A stretch of 64,000 bases of DNA from Rhizobium grahamii (GTDB lineage: Bacteria > Pseudomonadota > Alphaproteobacteria > Rhizobiales > Rhizobiaceae): NCBI RefSeq assembly GCF_009498215.1, contig NZ_CP043499.1, positions 1,686,001 to 1,750,000 of the forward strand, in the 5' to 3' direction. Of this stretch, positions 26,608-35,399 are shown one piece after another. Below the pieces are notes generated by a model. The model was not told where the DNA came from. It was given only the letters and a program-made list of their open reading frames with translations, and did not search any database. The position numbers and the translations under genes were made by a program. Each line of letters opens with the position of its first letter. The first letter of the stretch is position 1.

Positions 26608-26883
26608 TCAGCCGCCGCCGTGCGCGGCGGCGTAGTCGATGCCGGCCTGCACTTCGGCCATCGCCTGTTCCACGAGCTCGGCTGCGCGCTCCTTGTGGCC
26701 ACCCTTGTTCGGCGTCGCGCGATGCAGGGAGTTAAGTGCGTTTTGAAGCTGACGGAGGGCTGCCTCCATGTTGCCTTGCTCGGCAAAGGCGGGCGAGGAC
26801 GCCATGCCGGCGACCGACCCGGCTGCAAGCGCAAGCCCCGCACCTGCGAGGACATTTCGGCGAGAAACTATGAACTCGGACAT
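26608..26883 (-). CDS. Small exported protein with twin-arginine-type signal
   Basis: 91-residue protein. The N-terminus EFIVSRRNVLAGAGLALAAG has a twin arginine followed by a hydrophobic core, and AFAEQ looks like the cleavage site. The mature part is about 55 residues, helical and rich in Ala and Gln (MEAALRQLQNALNSLHRATP), with a Gly-rich end. AAAGGAAAG before ATG 26883 sets the start. Function unknown. Confidence 0.7.
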   Translation of the reverse strand: MSEFIVSRRNVLAGAGLALAAGSVAGMASSPAFAEQGNMEAALRQLQNALNSLHRATPNKGGHKERAAELVEQAMAEVQAGIDYAAAHGGG

Positions 26884-26935
26884 TTCATCTTTCCTTTTGA
26901 GCATGAGGGACTACTGGTGGGCTGAGGCTGACGGC

Positions 26936-27076
26936 TTATTTCCAGCTGCCGTTCGGCAGGCGGCCAGCCATTCCGACGATGAATGCAACTTTCGTTTCAT
27001 CTTCATTCCTTATGGTTTTCATCAAGCACTGAGAGACGCTCCAGACCTTGGCGCCGGGATCGAGATCAGAGGTCAC
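26936..27076 (-). CDS. Possible short ORF or remnant ending GRLPNGSWK
   Basis: A GTG-started frame of 46 codons (TSDLDPGAKVWSVSQCLMKT, then a tail VAFIVGMAGRLPNGSWK). The tail echoes the GRLPDGQWQ ending of the secreted protein encoded at 25842. It has no strong ribosome site and an in-frame stop lies not far upstream, so it may be a decayed relative of that gene and not a working one. The rest of the gap to 27315 shows no gene. Confidence 0.25.
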   Translation of the reverse strand: MTSDLDPGAKVWSVSQCLMKTIRNEDETKVAFIVGMAGRLPNGSWK

Positions 27077-27315
27077 CGGACCGCCGAGATCGTTTGATGT
27101 GATTCTGGTCGACGAGCGTGTGGCGCCGCCATGTGCCTATCGCCTACAGGAGTGAGCCGGGCTAACCTCGGCCCCGTTTCCTCCGCGATCGATGGCGTGG
27201 GGATACCCGATGTCGATCGGGTTACGCATCACCACTTCTGGGTATGCCGGAGAGACAAGAGCGGATTATTTCGTTTCTCCCGACGGAACGACGTCTGATC
27301 ATTGGAGGATGAAGA

Positions 27316-27683
27316 ATGAAATGCATCGCCACTGCAATTTCCCTGACCGTCTGGTCGCTGGTCCCCTGCCGGCACTAGCCGAGAACGGCACCGTTCAGCT
27401 TCAAAGCAAAGACAAGATCGAGCGCAAGCAGGTCAGTTACGACTGCGGGCCCGCCGGTCGTCTGGCCGTCGTCTATGTCAATGCCGACCCCAACTTCCTT
27501 GCAATCGTTCCTTTGCCGAGCCAGCCGCAGCCGACGATCTTCGTCTCGGTGCTCTCGGGTTCAGGCGCACGCTATGCTGCGGGAAAATATGTCTGGTGGG
27601 CCAAAGGCCCCTCGGCAAACCTGTACGACAGTACGGCGGGCGATAGTGCAGCACCGGCATTGACCTGTATCGAGGTCAAATAG
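27316..27683 (+). pseudogene. MliC-like C-type lysozyme inhibitor, signal peptide out of frame
   Basis: The mature domain (KQVSYDCGPAGRLAVVYVNA, SGSGARYAAGKYVWWAKG, final Cys-Ile-Glu) matches the MliC/PliC lysozyme-inhibitor fold, which blocks C-type lysozyme in the periplasm. A perfect GGAGG lies before ATG 27316, which opens a signal peptide MKCIATAISLTVWSLVP that stops after 20 codons. The domain continues in the frame one base away. Adding one C to the CCCC at 27363-27366 gives SLVPLPALA followed directly by ENGTVQL, a clean Sec signal and cleavage site. It is a frameshift or a C-run sequencing error. Confidence 0.75.
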
Positions 27684-27706
27684 ACAGAATACACAAGGCG
27701 CAATCG

Positions 27707-27928
27707 TCAAAGGACTTTGGCGACTGCCCGCACCATTGTTGCGACACCAAGCGCGATGATGAGCGCGGGTAATATCACGCCGGTGTTCAGCCGCAGCGAC
27801 ATGAGAACCCCGATAAGCGCGAAGACCACGCCGGCGATCAGGCGGGCGGGCGTCTGGATGTTCAGCCATCCGACGATCCTCGCCAACCGAGCGCTGTCCA
27901 GGATCGCGTTCTGGTGCGTCGAACTCAA
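27707..27928 (-). CDS. Small two-helix membrane protein, unknown
   Basis: 73 residues if started at TTG 27928. The C-terminal half has two hydrophobic helices: ARLIAGVVFALIGVLMSL and VILPALIIALGVATMVRA. The start is uncertain because a GAGGA sits too close to the TTG. It converges with the MliC-like gene. No family recognised. Confidence 0.45.
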   Translation of the reverse strand: MSSTHQNAILDSARLARIVGWLNIQTPARLIAGVVFALIGVLMSLRLNTGVILPALIIALGVATMVRAVAKVL

Positions 27929-28187
27929 TCCTCATCGCTCCGCCGCTTCCGCCTTGCGCGGCGTTTTGAACGATCTGCCGAAAACGCGATCCCTCGCCTC
28001 TTTCGACGACCAGACGCGTGCCGGCTCCAGATGACATTCGTGACATTGATATCGGCAGGCCGCGATCGGAAATCCGGACTCCGGATGGTGGAACGTTGCC
28101 GAGTGGGCTTGCGGCCAGTTCGGCCGGGAATATGCTTGCTACCGCGTTCTCAGCTGACCAGAGAATGATCGTCGTAAGGAGTGAAGG

Positions 28188-29378
28188 ATGGCAGGCGCGG
28201 AGTGCGGCGAAACCGACGGTTTGATCGATTGGCTGATCGCCGAAGGACTATCCGTCAATGGCATTGACGCTATTCTTGAAAGGCTCGTCGAAAAGCTTCT
28301 CGCGCTTGGCTATCCGCTCGTGCGCGTGTCCATCGCCATGCCATCGATCGACCCGATGCAGCGGGGCTTTGCGGTCGTTTGGTTGCGGGACACAGACCTA
28401 TCGACCGAGGTACAGGGGCACGGCGAAGCAGGACAAGACATGTTCGAGCGATCACCGATATTCTATCTCCTGTCCAATAGCTTGCTGCATGGTCGCTGGC
28501 GGCTGCCCGAGCCCACGGGCACACCATCCTTTCCGCTATTCGATGAACTGGCGAGCCTCGGTGCAACCGATTACCTCATGAAGCTTGTTCCCTTTCCGGG
28601 GGAAACGGCGCTTCAGGGTGTCGGCATTTCATTTGCAGTCGATGGCGCGCATGGCTTTACGGCCGAGCAGCTTACGGCGATCGACAGGATCACCCCAGCG
28701 TTAGGGCTCGTCTGTTGCCGGATCGCTGCCATGCGTGTCGCGATCGACACGCTCGCCGTCTACACTGGCACACGAACGAGCGGACGCATCTTGAGCGGCG
28801 AGACGCGACGCGGCGGCGGCGATGCGATCTACGCGGCCATCCTGTTTGCGGATCTGAAGAACTTCACCTCGCTCAATGAGGCATGGGCGCCGGGGACGAT
28901 TGTTTCCTGGCTCAACGAGAGCTTCGAGGCCATCGTCAATCCAGTGGAAGCGCATGGCGGAGAGGTCTTGAAGTTCATGGGCGATAGCGTCCTGGCGATC
29001 TTCCCAGTCGATACCGCCGACGTGACGGACGCCTGCGGACGCACGTTCTCCGCTGCAAAGAGTGCCATGCGGGCGACCGAAGAGCTCAACCGCGACCGTG
29101 TCGAACGCGGAGACCCTGCGATAAAGATCGACATCGCCCTGCATGTGGGCGAGGTCTTTTATGGCAATGTCGGCGCCTCCAGGCGCCTCGATTTTACGGC
29201 GATCGGCAGTGCGGTCAACGAAGCAGCCCGGATCGAGACCCTCGCCGATACGGTCGGGCACAGCCTTCTGGCCTCCGCCGTCTTCGCCGCCCAGGCACCA
29301 GATGGCTTCCAGCCAGTGGGCACGTTTTCGCTCAAGGGCGTCGGAAGACCGACCGATGTCTTCGCCTGGATTCGTTGA
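28188..29378 (+). CDS. Adenylate/guanylate cyclase, class III, single cyclase domain
   Basis: 396 residues with AAGGAG and a good spacer before ATG 28188. The N-terminal 190 residues are an unassigned sensor-like region, with DWLIAEGLSVNGIDAILERL and VRVSIAMPSIDP at its start. The C-terminal cyclase domain is complete: metal Asp in AAILFADLKNFTSLNE, VLKFMGDSVLAIF, then GEVFYGNVGASRRLDFTAIG and SAVNEAARIE. No membrane span or TPR is present, unlike the other cyclase in this window. The product may be cAMP; the substrate-specifying residues were not checked by alignment. Confidence 0.9.
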   Translation: MAGAECGETDGLIDWLIAEGLSVNGIDAILERLVEKLLALGYPLVRVSIAMPSIDPMQRGFAVVWLRDTDLSTEVQGHGEAGQDMFERSPIFYLLSNSLLHGRWRLPEPTGTPSFPLFDELASLGATDYLMKLVPFPGETALQGVGISFAVDGAHGFTAEQLTAIDRITPALGLVCCRIAAMRVAIDTLAVYTGTRTSGRILSGETRRGGGDAIYAAILFADLKNFTSLNEAWAPGTIVSWLNESFEAIVNPVEAHGGEVLKFMGDSVLAIFPVDTADVTDACGRTFSAAKSAMRATEELNRDRVERGDPAIKIDIALHVGEVFYGNVGASRRLDFTAIGSAVNEAARIETLADTVGHSLLASAVFAAQAPDGFQPVGTFSLKGVGRPTDVFAWIR

Positions 29379-29608
29379 TCGCGGGTACCAAACGTTATCG
29401 CTTCGGTATCCGATCACTACGCTCAAAGTCCGAGTTGCTGGAAGAAATCGCAGCGGCGTGATCAGTAGTAGGCGCCATCCTCCAATCAAATTCGGCGTTT
29501 AACCCGTCGTTTATCGTCTTTCTTGTTTTGAGACATCCGGGACGCTGTTTTTAACAACCTGGAAAACGCTCGTGTGTTTTTTGGACAGCGTCGGATTTTC
29601 GATAGGAG

Positions 29609-29710
29609 ATGAGCATGATGCTCGATAATATTTCGCCACTGTTCTGGATTGCCGTGAGTGCGTTTGTATTCTTTCGCTGGGTGGTAAGTGACATGAACCG
29701 TCGCGGCTAG
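29609..29710 (+). CDS. Very small membrane peptide, 33 residues
   Basis: Reads MSMMLDNISPLFW, then a hydrophobic stretch IAVSAFVFFRWVV and a polar end. A GATAGGAG motif overlaps the first ATG, so one of the two following ATGs (29615 or 29618) may be used. A single helix with little else; similar tiny membrane proteins occur in rhizobia. Moderate coding support. Confidence 0.4.
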   Translation: MSMMLDNISPLFWIAVSAFVFFRWVVSDMNRRG

Positions 29711-29791
29711 GCGAAAGCGGCGTCTTCGGCCACGGTTGGCACAACCTTCGGGCAGACGGCTCATTCGGAAGCGTCACGCAGCTTCGATCCC

Positions 29792-30277
29792 CTACCGATC
29801 CGTATTGCCGCCATCGGCCAATGGAACGAAAAGCCCGAGCTTCACGTCACGCAGCACCACGTTGGTGTGCATCCGTCGAATTTGAGGGTTCTCCGCCATG
29901 ATCATCGCGGCGATATCGTCATAGTGCTCGACATCCCGCGCGGTCACGATGGCGATAAGATCGACGGCGCCGGTGACATAGTAGACCTGCTGGATGTGCT
30001 CCTGCTTTTCGGCCCAAACACGAAATTTGGCGAGCGCGTCGTAGTTGTCGCGCTCGATCTCCATGCCAACGATGAACACCATCGGTGTTCCCGTTGCTTT
30101 CCGATCCACGACGGCGATTTCCGCCTTGATAACCCCGTCTTCGCGCAAGCGTTTCAGACGCCGCTGCACGGCAGACGTGGACAACCCAACTTCTTCGGCG
30201 ATCGCCTCGGCGGTAAGCTGGCAATTGCGCTGCACGATGTCGAGAATATCGCGATCAAAGCGATCCAGGCTTTCCAT
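29792..30277 (-). CDS. Lrp/AsnC-family transcriptional regulator
   Basis: 161-residue regulator with an N-terminal helix-turn-helix (FDRDILDIVQRNCQLTAEAI with GLSTSAVQRRLKRLREDG) and the C-terminal RAM ligand domain (HIQQVYYVTGAVDLIAIVTA). GGAGAGAGACGGA precedes ATG 30277; two other in-frame starts lie upstream. It is divergent from the amino-acid import and methyltransferase operon. Lrp-type proteins usually sense an amino acid, so control by methionine or S-methylmethionine is a reasonable guess. Confidence 0.9.
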   Translation of the reverse strand: MESLDRFDRDILDIVQRNCQLTAEAIAEEVGLSTSAVQRRLKRLREDGVIKAEIAVVDRKATGTPMVFIVGMEIERDNYDALAKFRVWAEKQEHIQQVYYVTGAVDLIAIVTARDVEHYDDIAAMIMAENPQIRRMHTNVVLRDVKLGLFVPLADGGNTDR

Positions 30278-30447
30278 TCCGTCTCTCTCCATAACGACCG
30301 GCATCAGCCGGCGACATCTTCGTTCTCACACAAAACATGCATGCAGAACACATTTTTGCATTTTATAGGCAAATTGGCCGAAAAGTGCGCGCAAAATCCG
30401 CTCAAGCACGCGATATTCTCCGCGAATTATTTCTAACGGAACTACGT

Positions 30448-31227
30448 ATGGCAGAGCTGTCCTCCCAAGCACTTCGCGTGGAAGAACTCCACAAGAGCTT
30501 CGGGTCACACCAGGTCCTCAAGGGCGTTTCAACCACGGCCAACCAAGGGGACGTGATTTCCATCATCGGCTCGTCTGGCTCGGGCAAGAGCACGTTTCTG
30601 CGATGCATAAACCTGCTTGAAATGCCTGATCGCGGCCGCGTCATCGTGAATGGTGAGGAAGTCGCGCTGAGGCGGTCGCGCCAGGGCCAGATGCAGCCCA
30701 AGAGCTGGCGGCAGGTCGAGCGGATTCGGAGCGGCCTGGGGATGGTGTTCCAGAGCTTCAATCTCTGGGCTCATATGACGGTTCTCGAAAACGTCATCGA
30801 GGCGCCAGTGCATGTTCTCGGCATCTCCCGCCGCGAGGCGACAGAGAAAGCGGATGCGCTGCTCGCCAAGGTCGGCCTTTACGACAAACGCGATGCTTAT
30901 CCGGCATTTCTTTCCGGTGGCCAACAGCAGAGAACCGCGATCGCCCGCGCGCTCTGCATCGACCCGGCAGTCATGCTCTTCGACGAGCCGACGTCAGCAC
31001 TCGATCCGGAACTCGTAGGGGAAGTGCTCAAGGTTATCCGTGACCTTGCTGACGAGGGTAGGACCATGCTGCTGGTCACGCACGAAATGCGCTTTGCTCG
31101 CGACGTCTCAAACCACGTCCTCTTCCTGCATGAGGGACGTGTCGAGGAGGAAGGTCCTCCGCAACAGATCTTTGACGCTCCTCTCAGCTCACGCTGTCGG
31201 GAGTTCACGCGAACGGTACATTCCTGA
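30448..31227 (+). CDS. Polar amino-acid ABC transporter ATP-binding protein
   Basis: 259-residue ATPase of the HisP/GlnQ/OccP class. Walker A GSSGSGKST, the long linker RSRQGQMQPKSWRQVERIRS seen in basic amino-acid importers, signature LSGGQQQRTAIARALC and Walker B LFDEPTSALDPE are all present. ATG 30448 was chosen because the earlier in-frame start adds 37 residues without family resemblance. It is the first gene of the operon ATPase, binding protein, permease, permease, methyltransferase. Substrate inferred below. Confidence 0.92.
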   Translation: MAELSSQALRVEELHKSFGSHQVLKGVSTTANQGDVISIIGSSGSGKSTFLRCINLLEMPDRGRVIVNGEEVALRRSRQGQMQPKSWRQVERIRSGLGMVFQSFNLWAHMTVLENVIEAPVHVLGISRREATEKADALLAKVGLYDKRDAYPAFLSGGQQQRTAIARALCIDPAVMLFDEPTSALDPELVGEVLKVIRDLADEGRTMLLVTHEMRFARDVSNHVLFLHEGRVEEEGPPQQIFDAPLSSRCREFTRTVHS

Positions 31228-31270
31228 CCATCATTCATTCACACACAACTTTGCCAGGAGAATTCTTTCC

Positions 31271-32044
31271 ATGAGACTATTTTCGATTTTGCTTGCAGGG
31301 CTTGGACTGACCCTCTCTTCCTTGACGGCACAAGCCGAGGTTCGTTTTGGCATCATGAACGAGTCCTATCCGCCATTTTTCGCCAAGGATGCTTCCGGCA
31401 AATGGCAGGGCTGGGAAATCGACATGATGAACGCCGTTTGTGAGCAGATGAAAGAGGAATGCTCGGTCGTCGAACTCTCCTGGGACGGCCTCATTCCGGC
31501 ACTTCAGAGCAAGAAGTTCGATGTGATCTGGTCTTCGATGGCCAACACCTCGGAGCGCTCGAAGGTTATCGATTTTACCGACAAGTACTACAACACTCCA
31601 AGCACGCTGATCGGCCCCAAGGACCAGAAGACCGGCGCCACGGCTGACGACGTGAAGGGCAAGACCATCGGCATCCAGGTATCGACAGTCCAATCGGAAT
31701 ACTACAAGAAGTACTTCGCCAACGTAGCCGACGAAAAGACCTATCAAACGCTCGACGAGGCCTTTCAGGATCTCCTGGCCGGTCGTATCGACTATGTCTT
31801 TGGAGATTCACTGGCGCTCGACTCTTTCCTGAAGAGCGATGCCGGTTTGGACTGCTGCGCAAAGATGGGTGATGTGGCCGACGACAAGGACGTTCTCGGT
31901 GCCGGTGTTGCGGGCGGCTTGCGCAAGGAAGACACCGACCTCAAGACAAAGCTCAACACCGCGATCGCAGCTGTTCGCGCAAACGGCAAATACGACGAAA
32001 TCACCAAGAAGTACTTCGATTTCGACATCTACGGCGCCAACTAA
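31271..32044 (+). CDS. Periplasmic amino-acid binding protein of ABC transporter
   Basis: 257 residues. Signal peptide MRLFSILLAGLGLTLSSLTAQA, then a solute-binding protein family 3 domain: VRFGIMNESYPPFFAKDASG, VIWSSMANTSERSKVIDFTD, GKTIGIQVSTVQSEYYKKYF and the hinge end AAVRANGKYDEITKKYF. CAGGAG lies 11 bases before the ATG. It feeds the two permeases encoded next. Being encoded with a homocysteine S-methyltransferase, the likely ligand is a methylated sulfur amino acid such as S-methylmethionine; this is inferred. Confidence 0.9.
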   Translation: MRLFSILLAGLGLTLSSLTAQAEVRFGIMNESYPPFFAKDASGKWQGWEIDMMNAVCEQMKEECSVVELSWDGLIPALQSKKFDVIWSSMANTSERSKVIDFTDKYYNTPSTLIGPKDQKTGATADDVKGKTIGIQVSTVQSEYYKKYFANVADEKTYQTLDEAFQDLLAGRIDYVFGDSLALDSFLKSDAGLDCCAKMGDVADDKDVLGAGVAGGLRKEDTDLKTKLNTAIAAVRANGKYDEITKKYFDFDIYGAN

Positions 32045-32056
32045 GCGATCGGATCG

Positions 32057-32782
32057 ATGGCGGCTTCCCAACAAGGCATTCTGGACCTGCTCTCCCCCTA
32101 TCCGCCTGGATGGGGCGGGGTGCTGTTAAGTGGAGCCGCCTCGACGCTCGCCATATCCGGAGGGGCCTTCCTGATCGGGCTTGCCCTCGGTACCGGCGGA
32201 GCGCTTGGGAAGCTGTCCGGCATCAGGCCGCTTCGTCTTTTGCTGGAGCTTTATACCACAACCATCCGTGCGGTTCCGGAGCTAATCCTGATCGTCGGGC
32301 TTTACTACGCAGGAATGGACGGTCTCAACCGCATCTTCGCGATGCTCAACCTGCCCGCTTTCGAGCTGAACGGCTTTGCCGTTGCCATCGCCGTTCTTGG
32401 CTTTGTGCAAGGCGCTTACATGACAGAGGTTTTGCGCGGGGCAATCCTCGCCATTCCGGTTGGCCAGATCGAGGCCGCGAAAGCGTTTGGAATGGGTCCG
32501 CGTTTGCGCTTTCGCCGAATCATCCTTCCAGCCCTGCTGCCGAATGCGCTGCCGGGCCTTGCCAATCTGTGGATGTCCATCACGAAGGACAGCGCTCTGG
32601 TGGCCGTCGTCGGCTATCAGGAGCTCGCTCTCGCCACACGGCTCGCGGGCGCGAGCACCAAGCACTACTTCGTTTTTTTCCTCGCATCCGCCCTGCTCTA
32701 TCTCGCGATCACGCTTGTTTCGAATGCCATCTTCAAGGCGATCGAGCATCGCGTGCGCCGCGGCCAACCGAAGCTTGCCTGA
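32057..32782 (+). CDS. Amino-acid ABC transporter permease (first)
   Basis: 241-residue inner-membrane permease of the HisQ/HisM class, with five or so hydrophobic segments. The domain-coupling loop reads GQIEAAKAFGMGPRLRFRRI, and the TTTIRAVPELILIVGLYYA segment is typical. It lies 12 bases after the binding-protein gene and 9 before the second permease gene, and should form a heterodimer with it. Confidence 0.92.
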   Translation: MAASQQGILDLLSPYPPGWGGVLLSGAASTLAISGGAFLIGLALGTGGALGKLSGIRPLRLLLELYTTTIRAVPELILIVGLYYAGMDGLNRIFAMLNLPAFELNGFAVAIAVLGFVQGAYMTEVLRGAILAIPVGQIEAAKAFGMGPRLRFRRIILPALLPNALPGLANLWMSITKDSALVAVVGYQELALATRLAGASTKHYFVFFLASALLYLAITLVSNAIFKAIEHRVRRGQPKLA

Positions 32783-32791
32783 GGAGATGTT

Positions 32792-33481
32792 ATGACTTTC
32801 TCATGGGTAAGCTCATATTGGCCGCTCCTGCTGACAGGCGCATGGCAGACACTGGCTTTGCTGGTGATATCCGTCACCTTCGGCTTCGTTATCGCAATCG
32901 GCCTTGCCTTCGCACAGGTCAGCGGCGGGCCGATCCTGCGATCCCTCGCCCGCGGCTACTGCACCTTCTTTCGCGGCACGCCGCTGCTGATTCAGCTATG
33001 GTTGCTCTATTACGGCGTCGGCTCTCTTCTGCCGATGATCCCCGGCATCCGGCAGAGCCTGCTATGGCCTATCTTGCGCGAAGGTTTTTTCTTCGCGGCC
33101 CTCAGCTTCACCCTGAACTACGCGGCTTACGAAGCGGAAGTACTCCGCGGCGCCTTGCTCGCCGTCCCCAAGGGCGAACTGGAGGCAGGCCGGGCATTCG
33201 GCATGCGGCCATTTACCCTGACGCGGCGAATTTGGTTGCCACGCGCCATTCGTATCGCGTTGCCGACGATCGGCGGCGAAATCGTCATGCAGTTGAAGGC
33301 AACACCCCTGGCCTTCACCGTCACGGTCATGGATCTCTACGCCGTCGCCACCAAGGTTCGCCAGGATACGCTGCTCGTCTACGAGCCGCTGATCGTCGTG
33401 ACCGCCTTCTATCTCATCATCACCGCCATTATCGCACGCGCCTTTCGCTTCCTGGAGGCGCAGGTGCCCGTACGACGCTGA
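32792..33481 (+). CDS. Amino-acid ABC transporter permease (second)
   Basis: 229-residue partner permease. Markers: YCTFFRGTPLLIQLWLLYYG, ALSFTLNYAAYEAEVLRGAL and the coupling loop KGELEAGRAFGMRPFTLTRR. GAGGAGATGTT precedes ATG 32792. Together with the other four genes it completes a full importer. Confidence 0.93.
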   Translation: MTFSWVSSYWPLLLTGAWQTLALLVISVTFGFVIAIGLAFAQVSGGPILRSLARGYCTFFRGTPLLIQLWLLYYGVGSLLPMIPGIRQSLLWPILREGFFFAALSFTLNYAAYEAEVLRGALLAVPKGELEAGRAFGMRPFTLTRRIWLPRAIRIALPTIGGEIVMQLKATPLAFTVTVMDLYAVATKVRQDTLLVYEPLIVVTAFYLIITAIIARAFRFLEAQVPVRR

Positions 33482-33541
33482 TCCCGCGTCAAGGAGAGGC
33501 CGCAACTCTCCGACGACCAAACTATTCTGGAGATCCTTTTC

Positions 33542-34462
33542 ATGAGCAAACTCTATATTCTCGATGGCGGAATGAGCCGCGAACTTCTGCGCCTCGGAGC
33601 AGAGCTGAAGCAGCCGGAATGGTCGGCGTTGGCGCTCATCAATTCGCCGGAGATCGTCCGCCAAGTACATGACGAGTTCATCGCCGCCGGTTCCGACGTC
33701 ATCACTACGAACAGCTACGCCCTCGTCCCATTTCATATTGGCGAGGAGCGGTTCCGCACCGAGGGTGCCGAGCTGATCGCACGTTCCGGCCAACTTGCTC
33801 GCGAGGCGGCTGACGCGTGCAAGGACCGCAAGATATTGGTCGCTGGTTCGTTGCCGCCGATCTTCGGCTCCTATGAACCGCAGAATTTCGACCCTGAGCG
33901 GGTACAGGACTATCTCAAGGTCCTGGTGGAGAACCTCGATCCCTACGTCGACGTCTGGCTCGGTGAGACGCTCAGCCTGATTGATGAAGGCCAAGCTGTT
34001 CGGACAGCGGTCGCCGGGACGGGCAAGCCTTTCTGGATTTCCTTCACGCTTGCCGATGATGCCGTGCAAACCGATGGTGCGTCTCCGAAGCTTCGGTCCG
34101 GCGAACCGGTCGAGGATGCGGCCCGGTGGGCCATCTCATCAGGGGCGGAAGCCCTGCTGTTCAATTGCAGCAAGCCCGAAGTCATGCGCGCGGCAGTGGA
34201 TACGTCGGTTCAACTTGCCAAGGGCGATAAGGCCGACCTCCGGATCGGCGTCTACGCCAACGCCTTCGAGGGAGAGCAGGGAGGCTCTGCCGCGAACGAA
34301 AGCCTTCATACGACGAGACAGGATCTGAACGACGATGTCTATTCGCGTTTCGCTTGCTCTTGGGTCGATGCCGGTGCCACGATGGTCGGCGGATGCTGCG
34401 GGATTGGCGCCGGACACATTCATCGGCTGAAGCAGGCTCTTGTTCATCGCGAGGGCTTTTAA
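33542..34462 (+). CDS. mmuM: Homocysteine S-methyltransferase-family protein
   Basis: 306-residue enzyme of the S-methyltransferase (MmuM/Pfam homocysteine S-methyltransferase) family. It opens with ILDGGMSRELLRLGAE, has the zinc-site elements LLFNCSKPEVM (first Cys) and MVGGCCGIGAGHIHRL (the paired Cys), and has the usual length. The classical reaction moves a methyl group from S-methylmethionine to homocysteine, making two methionines. Its place at the end of an amino-acid importer operon under an Lrp-type regulator supports use of imported S-methylmethionine. Other methyl donors cannot be excluded. Confidence 0.85.
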   Translation: MSKLYILDGGMSRELLRLGAELKQPEWSALALINSPEIVRQVHDEFIAAGSDVITTNSYALVPFHIGEERFRTEGAELIARSGQLAREAADACKDRKILVAGSLPPIFGSYEPQNFDPERVQDYLKVLVENLDPYVDVWLGETLSLIDEGQAVRTAVAGTGKPFWISFTLADDAVQTDGASPKLRSGEPVEDAARWAISSGAEALLFNCSKPEVMRAAVDTSVQLAKGDKADLRIGVYANAFEGEQGGSAANESLHTTRQDLNDDVYSRFACSWVDAGATMVGGCCGIGAGHIHRLKQALVHREGF

Positions 34463-34724
34463 ACCAACCTCGGCGATGGAGGATTGGAACGGCAGCTGCC
34501 GCCCGGCGGCGGCCGTCGTACAACCACTCTGGCCTCGGCTGCAGCCCGCACGCCGTATTCCGAGTAAAGCGACGGCGGTTGAAAGTAACCGCCAAGGAAA
34601 TCCTTTTCGATTTCCCGCACACCGTTTTGCTCGCTCGGTGTGGATAAGAATTACCTGTTGTACACGATAAAAAATCTGATTTACTGGCGCCGTGTTGCTT
34701 TCTTGGCTTAGGGGGATATGGCCG

Positions 34725-35399
34725 ATGGTATGGACACGCAGGAGTTTTTTGCATGGCGGGCTGGCGGCGCTTGGCGCCGCTGCGATAGCAAAGCCCGATC
34801 TAGCCTCGGCAGCATCCTATTTTGATGGCACATCCGTCGACAACGGCGTGACTTTTCGAAGGACGAATTTCGCCGTCATCGACAAGCAATGGCACCGTCA
34901 GGTCGTCAAGTATTTCAGTACCGAGCCGATCGGAACAGTGGTTGTCGATACAAGGCATCACTTCCTTTATCTGATCATGGAGAACAAGACGGCGATCCGC
35001 TACGGCGTTGGCGTCGGCCGTGAGGGCTTCAAATGGTTCGGTCGCGCGACGATCGACCGCAAATCGCTTTGGCCACGGTGGACACCACCACCGGAGATGC
35101 GAAAGCGCCATCCGGAGCTTCCCGAGTCCGTCGATGGCGGCTCGCCCAAGAACCCACTCGGCCCGCGTGCCATGTACCTGCACCGTGATGGCGTCGACAC
35201 CGGCTATCGCTTCCACGGCACGCTGGAACCGCAGAGCATCGGCAAGGATGCCTCGAGCGGCTGTATCCGCATGTTCAATGAAGATGCGATCGACCTTTAT
35301 CAACGTTGCCCCATCGGCACGGCGGTTCAGGTTCTGCCACATATTGCAGATCAGGCTGACAAGACCACTCAGGTTAGCGAAGGAACTTCGGTCGAATGA
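34725..35399 (+). CDS. L,D-transpeptidase (YkuD/ErfK family), exported
   Basis: 224 residues. The N-terminus VWTRRSFLHGGLAALGAAAI has a twin-arginine-like signal. The catalytic domain carries YRFHGTLEPQSIGKDASSGC followed by IRM, the His plus Ser-x-Gly-Cys-x-Arg active-site pattern of enzymes that make 3-3 cross-links or attach proteins to peptidoglycan. The start at ATG 34725 gives the best signal; an ATG at 34718 is in another frame. The stop overlaps the start of the next gene (ATGA), so it is coupled to an OmpA-like lipoprotein. The 262-base gap upstream shows no gene. Confidence 0.87.
   Translation: MVWTRRSFLHGGLAALGAAAIAKPDLASAASYFDGTSVDNGVTFRRTNFAVIDKQWHRQVVKYFSTEPIGTVVVDTRHHFLYLIMENKTAIRYGVGVGREGFKWFGRATIDRKSLWPRWTPPPEMRKRHPELPESVDGGSPKNPLGPRAMYLHRDGVDTGYRFHGTLEPQSIGKDASSGCIRMFNEDAIDLYQRCPIGTAVQVLPHIADQADKTTQVSEGTSVE

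Noticed and set aside
32110..33672. 520-codon plus-strand frame across both permease genes
   Set aside because: Arg/Ser/Ala-rich, out of frame with two clear permeases and a methyltransferase.
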